A stretch of 14,754 nucleotides of DNA, from positions 1 through 14,754 of the forward strand of contig JAFGJR010000217.1 of the NCBI GenBank assembly GCA_016928975.1, read 5' to 3'. Position 1 is the stretch's first letter. Each line of letters starts with the position of its first letter. This DNA is from Sedimentisphaerales bacterium (GTDB lineage: Bacteria; Planctomycetota; Phycisphaerae; Sedimentisphaerales; SG8-4). Made by a program: the position numbers and the translations under genes. This document shows positions 1-6,900 of the stretch, piece by piece. Below the pieces are notes generated by a model that had not been told where the DNA came from, searched no databases, and worked only from the letters and a program-made list of their open reading frames with translations.

Positions 1-99
1 GACGCCTACGACAAAAGTCCCGAAGTCAGGTTTCGACCCGTGCTTCTGGGGCAAAACCAGGGATCAGGTCGGCTGAGCCGGACTTTTGTCGTAGGCGTC
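1..99. repeat. Perfect 20-bp inverted repeat (1-20 / 80-99), possible miniature element
   Basis: GACGCCTACGACAAAAGTCC at 1-20 is the exact reverse complement of bases 80-99, with 59 bases between the arms. The repeat may extend further left, because base 100 is A and its partner would lie at position 0, outside the window. The spacer has weaker internal pairing: GGTTT (29-33) with AAACC (54-58), and CGGCT/AGCCG around 70-80. A long perfect terminal repeat on a roughly 100-bp unit fits a non-autonomous transposon (MITE) or a REP-like palindrome. It could also be a strong hairpin ending a gene to the left. No transposase is visible, and a target duplication cannot be tested because the left flank is missing. 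Confidence 0.7.
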
Positions 100-211
100 A
101 AACAAAGCCAATTCTCCCGGCGCATCAGGGCGACGGCCGACCGTTCGCAGGAGCGCGCCTTCGCGGCAGAAAGAGGCGATTACCCGCGGATGCCGAGCCC
201 ATTTCGGTCCA

Positions 212-238
212 TTGACCGCCAATTTCGGCCGATAGGAT
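212..238 (+). promoter_or_regulatory. Candidate sigma-70 promoter for the LarA-like gene
   Basis: TTGACC at 212-217 matches five of six -35 consensus bases. TAGGAT at 233-238 matches four of six -10 bases, with a short 15-bp spacer. It would give a leader of roughly 45 bases before the start at 291. The short spacer and moderate -10 make this tentative. I see nothing else in the 100-290 gap. Confidence 0.3.
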
Positions 239-290
239 ACGTAGTCGCCGTGCGCAGGGGCACGAGTTGATACGAAGGTTGAGAGCAGCC

Positions 291-1577
291 ATGAAAATAG
301 ACCTTCATTACGGAACAGGCGTTGTCTGTCTCCACGTCCCGGACCGGAACGTTCAGGAGATCATCCGGCCGTGGCAGGGGGAACAGACCGAAGATGCGGT
401 GGGCCTGAAAGAACACATGGGCAGCCAGGGGAGAGCCTTTCAAGAGGAGGTCGCCGGCAAACGAGTGTGCGTTCTGCTCGACGACGGGACGCGCGACGAG
501 CCCCTGGCGGAGGTGCTGCCGCACCTGTGCGACGTGCTGCGGAGGACGGCCTCCGTGCAATTCCTGATCTGCACCGGGACGCACAATGCGGACACGCCGA
601 AGAACCGCCAGATTCGTCGTGAGGTCGAGAAGGCAAGCCGGGACGCCGGCCTGACCGTTGCGCGAATTCACATCCACGACTGTCAGGCCGACAAAGTCAT
701 TAACGTCGGGCACACGTCGCGAGGGACACCAGTCCTGGTGAATGCGCTGGCCGACGAGGCGGAGGTCTTTCTCGCGGTGTCGGATGTGAAGGTCCACTAC
801 TTCGCGGGGTATTCGAATCCCGTGAAGAACTTCGTGCCCGGCATCAGCGGCTTTCGCACGGTCGAGCAGAACCACAGCTTGGCCCTGCTGGAGGAATCCA
901 CGCACGGGGTGCACCCGTGGCATCCCGACCCGGCTCGCAGAGACAATCCTCTGGCCGACGATCAGGTGGAGGGCACGGAGCTGATCGCCAGGGGCCGGCC
1001 GATCTACGCTCTGGCGATGATCAGTGCCGGCAGTCGGCTGGTCTGGGCGCAGTTCGGGCCGGTCCGGCAGGCGAGCGCCGAATCGTTCCGCGTCACCGAT
1101 GAGAGGAACATCCGGGCGGTCAGTCCGGCTTCGCGGCTGGTTGTGTCGCCGGGCGGGCTCTCCAACGACGAGGACCTGTACACGGCCCAACGAGCCCTGG
1201 AATTGACGCGGGCGGCCGTGACGGATGGCGGAGAGGTCCTGTTCCTGGCCGCCTGCCCCAACGGCATCGGCGAGCCGCAGACTCTGGCGAACTTCTACGA
1301 CCGCCTGACAGCCCCGCTCGAGGAGGTCATCCAGTCGATCCGGCAGGACTACGTGCTGTACAGTCACAAGCCCTACAAGTTCGCCTTGATGATCCGCCGG
1401 CTGCGACGCATCTGGATGCACTCGCAGATTCCCGACGACCTCGTCACAGCGGCCCATCTCTATCCGACGCATGACCCCCAGACGGTGGTGGATGGCTGGC
1501 TGGCCGAGCGGCCCGAGGCCGGAATCCTCTTCGTCGATGGGGCCAACAAGGTGGCTCTGAGGGCTATCCCGGGGTAA
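291..1577 (+). CDS. LarA-family nickel-dependent 2-hydroxyacid racemase/epimerase
   Basis: This 428-residue protein belongs to the lactate racemase LarA family, which interconverts enantiomers of 2-hydroxyacids with a nickel-pincer nucleotide covalently bound to a lysine. The active-site landmarks are present: Arg68 in DDGTRDEP, His98 in CTGTHNA, His169 in VHYFAGY, Lys179 (the cofactor-anchoring position) and His195 in EQNHS. The spacings His169-Lys179 (10) and Lys179-His195 (16) equal those of Lactiplantibacillus LarA (His174, Lys184, His200). The C-terminal half carries the family's second domain, including GGEVLFLAACPNGIG around 313-327. ATG at 291 is chosen over an in-frame TTG at 267 because a GAGAG stretch lies six bases upstream. 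The usual SGG before the lysine reads SNP (175-177). No larB, larC or larE cofactor genes are in the window. Family members act on many substrates, so lactate cannot be assumed. Confidence 0.88.
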   Translation: MKIDLHYGTGVVCLHVPDRNVQEIIRPWQGEQTEDAVGLKEHMGSQGRAFQEEVAGKRVCVLLDDGTRDEPLAEVLPHLCDVLRRTASVQFLICTGTHNADTPKNRQIRREVEKASRDAGLTVARIHIHDCQADKVINVGHTSRGTPVLVNALADEAEVFLAVSDVKVHYFAGYSNPVKNFVPGISGFRTVEQNHSLALLEESTHGVHPWHPDPARRDNPLADDQVEGTELIARGRPIYALAMISAGSRLVWAQFGPVRQASAESFRVTDERNIRAVSPASRLVVSPGGLSNDEDLYTAQRALELTRAAVTDGGEVLFLAACPNGIGEPQTLANFYDRLTAPLEEVIQSIRQDYVLYSHKPYKFALMIRRLRRIWMHSQIPDDLVTAAHLYPTHDPQTVVDGWLAERPEAGILFVDGANKVALRAIPG

Positions 1578-1638
1578 CGCGCCCGGCACAGGAAGATATG
1601 GGGAAGCACGCGAGAGCCGGGGAACAAGGACGCGGACA

Positions 1639-1827
1639 GTGATCTATTTTGTCCTTCTGTTATCTCCTTTGCTCGTCCGCACTTGCGCCGGCTGGCGGCG
1701 GGCACGTCGCGGAAATTCCTTACGGGGACGGCAAGGTGGGAATTTACTATTGGAGTACCGGCGTTTACAATCAACCGATTATACCCGTGGACTCTCGATA
1801 TTCGCATTTGATGCTACTTTGAGATAG
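1639..1827 (+). CDS. Possible 62-residue leader ORF upstream of ilvC
   Basis: A GTG codon at 1639 is preceded by AAGGA (1626-1630) with an 8-base spacer. The first 13 residues read [13 protein letters not shown], eight of which are Ile, Val or Leu. The frame runs to a TAG at 1825-1827 that directly abuts the ilvC Shine-Dalgarno (1828-1834), an arrangement that would allow translational coupling. Branched-chain leader peptides are known in attenuation of E. coli ilv operons. Against a real gene: the remaining residues are Arg-rich and look non-coding, no T-tailed terminator hairpin is visible, and the ORF is longer than typical leader peptides. Treat it as a hypothesis. The 1578-1843 gap otherwise holds an AAATTCC/GGAATTT inverted repeat (1713-1719 / 1739-1745) and the promoter candidate listed next. 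Confidence 0.2.
   Translation: MIYFVLLLSPLLVRTCAGWRRARRGNSLRGRQGGNLLLEYRRLQSTDYTRGLSIFAFDATLR
1743..1771 (+). promoter_or_regulatory. Candidate sigma-70 promoter for ilvC
   Basis: TTTACT at 1743-1748 matches four of six -35 bases and TACAAT at 1766-1771 matches five of six -10 bases, with an ideal 17-bp spacer. Transcription would begin near 1778 and give a leader of about 65 bases. If this is the main ilvC promoter, the ORF starting at 1639 would not be on the transcript. The two readings compete. Confidence 0.4.
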
Positions 1828-1843
1828 AAAGGAGAACGACACA

Positions 1844-2848
1844 ATGGCAGCAAAGATCTACTACGAGCAGGATGCACCGATCGCACCGCTGCAAGGCAAG
1901 AAGGTGGCGGTCATCGGTTTCGGCAGTCAGGGACATGCGCACAGCCTGAACCTTCGTGACAGCGGGATCGAGGTGGCCGTGGCGGAGCTGCCCGGCACGC
2001 CGAACTTCAAGCTCGCCACCGAGCACGGCTTCAAGCCCGGCGATATCAAGACGGCGATGAACGGGGCCGCGCTGATCATCGTGACCCTGCCCGACGAGCT
2101 GCAAGCCAAGATCTACCAGACGCAGATCGCGCCGAACCTCAAGCCCGGCCAGACGATGGGCTTCTGTCACGGGTTCAACATCCACTTCGGGTACATCGTG
2201 CCGCCGAAGGAGATCAATATCGTGATGATCGCCCCGAAGGGTCCGGGCCACCTGGTCCGCAGCGAGTTCCAGAAGGGCGGCGGCGTGCCGTGCCTCGTCG
2301 CGGTCCAGCAGGACGCCACCGGCACCGCCAAACAGATCGCCCTGGCCTGGGGTCACGGCATCGGCGGCGCCCGCGCGGGCATCCTGGAGACGACCTACAA
2401 AGAGGAGACGGAGACGGACCTGTTCGGCGAGCAGTGCGTGCTGTGCGGCGGCTTGACCGCCCTGATCAAGGCCGGCTTCGACACGCTCGTCGCCGCCGGG
2501 TATCAGCCGGAGATCGCCTACTTCGAGTGCTGCCACGAGGTCAAGCTGATCGTGGACCTGATCTACCAGGGCGGGCTGAGCTACATGCGCTATTCGATCT
2601 CGAATACCGCCGAGTACGGCGACCTGACCCGCGGGCCGCGAATCGTCACCGAGCAAACCCGTGCCGAGATGAAGAAGATCCTCGACGAGATCACCTCCGG
2701 CCAGTTCGCCAAGGAGTGGATCAACGAATACCAGGGCGGACTCAAGAAGTTCAACGAATTGTACGACAAAGACCATGATGGCCAGTTGGAGAACGTCGGG
2801 CGAAAACTGCGAAAACTGATGAAATGGATCGACAGCAAGGAAGTGTAG
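1844..2848 (+). CDS. ilvC: Ketol-acid reductoisomerase, class I
   Basis: This cytoplasmic enzyme catalyses the second common step of valine, leucine and isoleucine synthesis: Mg-dependent alkyl migration and NAD(P)H reduction of acetolactate or acetohydroxybutyrate. The length (334 aa) fits class I. The N-terminal Rossmann motif is [17 protein letters not shown] (25-41). The catalytic HGF is at His109. The metal ligands fall at Asp192 and Glu196 ([12 protein letters not shown]) and at Glu228 and Glu232 ([13 protein letters not shown]). The substrate-closing [10 protein letters not shown] lies at 251-260. The start is fixed by AAAGGAG at 1828-1834 with a 9-base spacer. The cofactor loop reads AELPGTPNF (47-55): Glu48 sits at the end of the second strand, and the Arg and Ser residues that hold the NADPH 2'-phosphate in common class I enzymes are Leu49, Thr52 and Asn54. 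NADH preference is therefore likely. No ilvB or ilvN is adjacent. The downstream lipoprotein gene is probably co-transcribed. Confidence 0.97.
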   Translation: MAAKIYYEQDAPIAPLQGKKVAVIGFGSQGHAHSLNLRDSGIEVAVAELPGTPNFKLATEHGFKPGDIKTAMNGAALIIVTLPDELQAKIYQTQIAPNLKPGQTMGFCHGFNIHFGYIVPPKEINIVMIAPKGPGHLVRSEFQKGGGVPCLVAVQQDATGTAKQIALAWGHGIGGARAGILETTYKEETETDLFGEQCVLCGGLTALIKAGFDTLVAAGYQPEIAYFECCHEVKLIVDLIYQGGLSYMRYSISNTAEYGDLTRGPRIVTEQTRAEMKKILDEITSGQFAKEWINEYQGGLKKFNELYDKDHDGQLENVGRKLRKLMKWIDSKEV

Positions 2849-2875
2849 TGATTTGTGATTTGCGATTTGGGATTC
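2848..2875 (+). repeat. Four tandem GATT-containing heptamers directly after ilvC
   Basis: Beginning at the last base of the ilvC stop codon, the sequence reads GTGATTT, GTGATTT, GCGATTT, GGGATTC in four consecutive 7-base units (2848-2875). A fifth, decayed unit (TCGGTTC) may follow. This AT-rich run stands out from the surrounding high-GC DNA. I associate similar degenerate GATTT heptamer runs with dispersed intergenic repeats in planctomycete genomes, but this is recollection and was not checked. It lies between ilvC and the ribosome binding site of the lipoprotein gene. Confidence 0.75.
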
Positions 2876-2886
2876 TCGGTTCGCGA

Positions 2887-2893
2887 AAGGAGA
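2887..2893 (+). promoter_or_regulatory. Ribosome binding site that fixes the lipoprotein start
   Basis: AAAGGAG ends five bases before ATG at 2899. It decides between this start and an in-frame ATG at 2824, which would overlap the ilvC coding region and push the signal peptide away from the N-terminus. Confidence 0.75.
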
Positions 2894-2898
2894 GCCCT

Positions 2899-3735
2899 AT
2901 GACGAGCGTCAGGCGGCCGCCGATCCGGCGAGAAGCCGGGACGGCGCGGGCTATTCTGTACATAGGCACTCTCCTTTTCGCGGCCGCGGTCTCCGGCTGC
3001 TCGACCCTGGAGTACGTGCAGGCGGAGTATCTGCCCTACGAGAAGCTGGCCTTCCCCTACGACCACACGCATCTCAAGACCAGCGCGACCCTCGACGTGC
3101 TGAACCTCGCTCGCGCGCCCGAGTACCAGTTGCCGCAGGGCAAGGTGGAGGAGGTGCTGCTGACCCAGAGCGACACGGCGGTCGCTTTCTCCGGGCGCAA
3201 CAAGGACCGGCGCAAGTCCTGGGTCACCCTCGTCGTCTTCGACGAGTATCGCCTGACCGCCAAGCGCAAGTACTTCTTCCTCGTCGACGAGCGGGCGGAG
3301 GCCGCCCCGGACTCCAACGACGAGCTGCTGATCCCGCAGAAACCGGGTGTGGTCTTCGACAGCGAGTTCGTCATCGACCCGGAGATCCTGACGACGCCCT
3401 ACGCGACGGAGGAGGCGCAGAGGGCCGCGATGGTCCGCTGGCTGACGGAGCAGTATCAGAAGGACGTGACGGCTTTGATGGGCAGCTTCGGCGCGCCCGC
3501 CCGCGGCAGCGCCGTGATCGCGACCGCCGCCATGATGATGCGCCAGACCTTCACCGGCCTGCTGGTCGAGCTGGACAAGTCGCCCGGCCTGGCCGGGAAG
3601 CTGGCCGACGCCAAGGGCGTGGAGTTCCCGCACATGAGCATGAAGAAAGGCCGTGCCCGCCTGCTCACCCACGCCGACCTGGCGGCGCTCACCCTCCGCG
3701 TCAACTTCCCCATGCCGCCCCTGCCAGCCCAATAG
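2899..3735 (+). CDS. Predicted outer-membrane lipoprotein of unknown function
   Basis: I do not recognise this family. The 278-residue product has a basic N-terminus (residues 1-17), a hydrophobic core at about 18-30 and a lipobox VSGC ending at Cys34. It should therefore be a lipoprotein processed by signal peptidase II; Ser at position +2 does not signal inner-membrane retention. The mature part is soluble-looking, without further membrane segments. It opens with a Tyr-rich stretch (EYVQAEYLPYEKLAFPYD) and contains a strand-rich middle (KSWVTLVVFDEYRL, RKYFFLV) and a helical stretch with an Ala/Met-rich segment (AVIATAAMMMRQTF). The start at 2899 is supported by AAAGGAG and by placing the signal peptide first. 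The gene lies 50 bases after ilvC on the same strand with no terminator seen between them, so co-transcription is likely, although a functional link to ilvC is not obvious. Confidence 0.8.
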   Translation: MTSVRRPPIRREAGTARAILYIGTLLFAAAVSGCSTLEYVQAEYLPYEKLAFPYDHTHLKTSATLDVLNLARAPEYQLPQGKVEEVLLTQSDTAVAFSGRNKDRRKSWVTLVVFDEYRLTAKRKYFFLVDERAEAAPDSNDELLIPQKPGVVFDSEFVIDPEILTTPYATEEAQRAAMVRWLTEQYQKDVTALMGSFGAPARGSAVIATAAMMMRQTFTGLLVELDKSPGLAGKLADAKGVEFPHMSMKKGRARLLTHADLAALTLRVNFPMPPLPAQ

Positions 3736-3781
3736 CGACTGCCGCCCCGCTGCCATAGCAAGCAGAACCCACGACTGCATC

Positions 3782-3810
3782 TTGCCCGCGGTTCGTGCCA
3801 ATACTATTAT
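3782..3810 (+). promoter_or_regulatory. Candidate sigma-70 promoter for the restriction-modification gene
   Basis: TTGCCC at 3782-3787 (four of six -35 bases) and TATTAT at 3805-3810 (five of six -10 bases) are separated by exactly 17 bp. The predicted leader is about 115 bases. The site sits in the 196-bp gap after the lipoprotein gene, so the restriction-modification gene probably has its own transcript. I saw no controller-protein-type operator and no further gene in the gap. Confidence 0.45.
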
Positions 3811-3931
3811 GGGGGAACTGATGGTCATGGAAGTTGGCTGATGAGGGCCACACGCGATTCTAATAGGGATGGCTTCGCCGTAGTATGATGCAAGACGATG
3901 TAGATCAAGCCTGAAGAGGTGTAGAGGGACT

Positions 3932-6900
3932 GTGTCATATGTCTCACGGAAGGGCACAATAGTGGCTTCTCAGAAGGCTGCAATCCATGAAATCGACTTC
4001 TGCGGACAGATGGCTTCCGCGGCCAACGTCCTGATCAGCCAGAATCCGGAGGCCTATGCTCCTCTCCATGAGGCGCGCCTGGAGGGCTTCGGGACAGGCA
4101 CGGGCCGGCGCAAGCGCAAAGACCTGCGGTTCTTCGACTCCCACGGCAAGCTCGCTCTGTGCGGGGAGGTGAAGCTGCCAGGGACGTACGAAGGACGGTC
4201 CGCGTTCGCGGACAAGCTCATGCAGGACGCCTTTGCCAAGGCGGACAACGCGGGCGTTCAGTTCTTCTTCACGTGGAACGTGAACGAGTTTGCGTTGTTT
4301 GACCGCAGTCTGTGGGACCGGCCGCTCATCGACCGACGCGTGCGACCGTGGCGGCTTTCGCGGAATCTGACCAGTCCTGAGGATGTCGCGCGGGAAGAGA
4401 ACCTCACCTTCATCAAGACTCACTTCCTGTCCAACCTGTTGCACGACTTGGCTGACTTTCTTTCCGGTCGTCAGCGCCAGTGGCTCCCGCCCGATGACAT
4501 CTTCATTCACTCCCTTGAAGGCCATCTCAACTGGCCGGTCCAACTGACCGGCGCGTACATCCTCGAACAGTCGGGCCAGAACAAGCCGTTTGACCTGCGC
4601 GTTCAGCGGTGGATGACGGAGCAGGAACGGACTTTTGTTCGCACGCCGCAGGAGGAGTGGATCGAGGCCGTGGACAACATGGCCAAGACTCTTGTCTATG
4701 TCTGGGCGAACCGGCTGATCTTCTACAAGGCGCTGCGCGCCCGATTCACGGGCCTCCCACGTCTTGAACTGCGCCGGTCGATCAAGGAGCCCGAAGAGGC
4801 TCTGGCCGCCTTCAATCGGCTATTCAGGCAGGCCGTTGATCGCAGCCACGACTATGAGCCCCTATTGATGCCCGATGTGAAAGACTGGGCGACCGGCCTT
4901 GTCTTTGCCCCGCCCACCGCCCTCGATACCTGGCGTGGCGTGCTGCGCAACCTCGAATCGGTTGACTTCCGCGAGGTCCCATCGGACGTGGTCGGACGCA
5001 TCTTTCAGAAACTGATCGGCCCGGATGAGCGTCACCGGTTTGGCCAGCATTTCACGGGCGATGATGTCGTGGATTTGATCAACGCCTTCTGTGTTCGCAG
5101 CGGATCTGACGCGATCCTCGATCCGGCCTGCGGATCGGGCAGCTTCCTGGTGCGAGCTTATTACCGCAAGCGTCACTTGGACCCGTCGCGCCCGCACCTG
5201 GATTTGATCGGTGAGTTGTTTGGTTGTGACATTGCGCTCTATCCAGCACATCTGGCCACTCTGAACCTTGCGGCCCGCGAAATCAACGATGAGGCCAACT
5301 ACCCACACATCGTGCGACGCAACTTCTTCGATGTCCATCCGGAGAAGACCTTCTGCGAGGTTCCTGTCCCAACCGAATCTTCAGAGCACACGCAGGTATC
5401 TCTGCCGGAGTTGGACGCCGTAGTTGGCAATCCCCCGTACGTCCGCCAAGAGAAGGTGGAGAAGAAGGACAAGACTCGCTTCGCCGAGATTGCGAGCGGC
5501 GCGTGGCCCGATCTGCGGTTGAGTGGTCGAAGTGACCTGCACTGCTACTTCTGGCCCGCCGCGACGCGGCTGTTGAAGCCTGGCGGCTTCTTTGGTTTTC
5601 TCACCAGCTCATCGTGGCTGGATGTCGAGTATGGTTTCGCCCTTCAAGGTTGGATTCTCCGGCACTTCAAGATTCTTGCGATCATGGAGAGCGCGGCGGA
5701 GCCCTGGTTTGAAGACGCACGCGTCAAGACCTGCGTCACGATCTTGCAGCAATGTGACAACGAGGCGCAGCGCATGGAGAACCGCGTTCGCTTCGTACGC
5801 TTCTCTCGCAAGCTCGTTGACATCATCGCGATTCCGCCTGGCCAAAACGAGGACGCGCGCCAAGCCTCGATTGAGGCGATGCGATACCGGATTCTGAGCG
5901 CGGAGAGCGACCACCAGGACCAGGACATGCGCATCATCGTCAAGGTCCAGCGTGACCTGTGGAACGATGGTGTTCGCGCCGGCCTGATTCTGGGCAACAC
6001 GGAATTGGAGCCCCTTGCGGAGGAATATGAGAACGGGTGCGAGCCCGGGTTGGACGATGATTCGACGACGGCCGCCGAACCGGTGAACGGTGCCAAAGAG
6101 AACGGTGACTACCATGCGGGCAAATGGGGCCGATACGTCCGTGCCCCGGACATTTACTTCGAGATCATGCGTCGCTTCGGCAGCCAGTTCGTTTCTCTTG
6201 GCGAGGTGGCGACAATCCGAAGGGGCATAACCAGCGGCTGCGACGCCTTCTTCATGCCCAAGGACGTGACCGCTGATATCCTCGCGGCACACGAGACGGA
6301 TCGTCTGTTCCGGCAGCATGCAGGAGGCGCGCCACGGAAGGAAGTCGAGTCACACAAGCTCAGGGTTGTCGAAGCTGGTGATGGGAGTATTCATCCCATC
6401 GAGGCGAGATACCTGGCACCGGAAGTCCATAGTCTGATGAAGGTGGACCGCCCTGTTATCCGCGCGTCCGACCTGGACCGTGTGGTCCTGCTCGTCAAGG
6501 AGCCCATGGATAAGCTGAAGACGAAATCGCCCTGGGTCTGGCGATACCTTCGGTACGGCATGACGGCCGCTTTTGCGTCGAAGAAGTCCAGGCATGCACC
6601 CGTGCCCAAACGTTCGACCTGCGCCGCGCGTGATCCTTGGTATGATTTGACAGGTCTGGTGCGTCCCGGAGTCGCATTCTGGCCGATGGCACAACAGTAT
6701 CGTCACATCATTGCCGGGAATCCCGAAGGCCTGATCTGCAATCACAATCTGTTTGACATCGGCTCGGGCAATCTGTCTGCTCTCGAAGCTAAGTCGCTTA
6801 TGGCTATCTTGAATTCTACCCTCGTCGGCCTCTTCAAGACATTCTACGGCCGCTTTGCGGGCACAGAGGGCAACCTCAAGACCGAAGTGGTGGACGTGAA

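Noticed and set aside
40..270. Short plus-strand open frame beginning inside the left inverted repeat
   Set aside because: It overlaps the inverted repeat, has Arg/Ser-rich non-coding-like composition and no clear ribosome binding site.
180..1589. Long minus-strand open frame opposite the LarA-like gene
   Set aside because: It is a shadow of a high-GC gene on the other strand; it encodes no recognisable motif, while the plus frame has complete LarA active-site residues.
1578..1843. T-box or other known riboswitch before ilvC
   Set aside because: I could not find a T-box sequence, a specifier-loop architecture or a T-tailed terminator in this gap.
1814..3957. Two long minus-strand open frames opposite ilvC and the lipoprotein gene
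   Set aside because: Their composition mirrors the true genes and they contain no known domains. One spans two convincing plus-strand genes and their gap.
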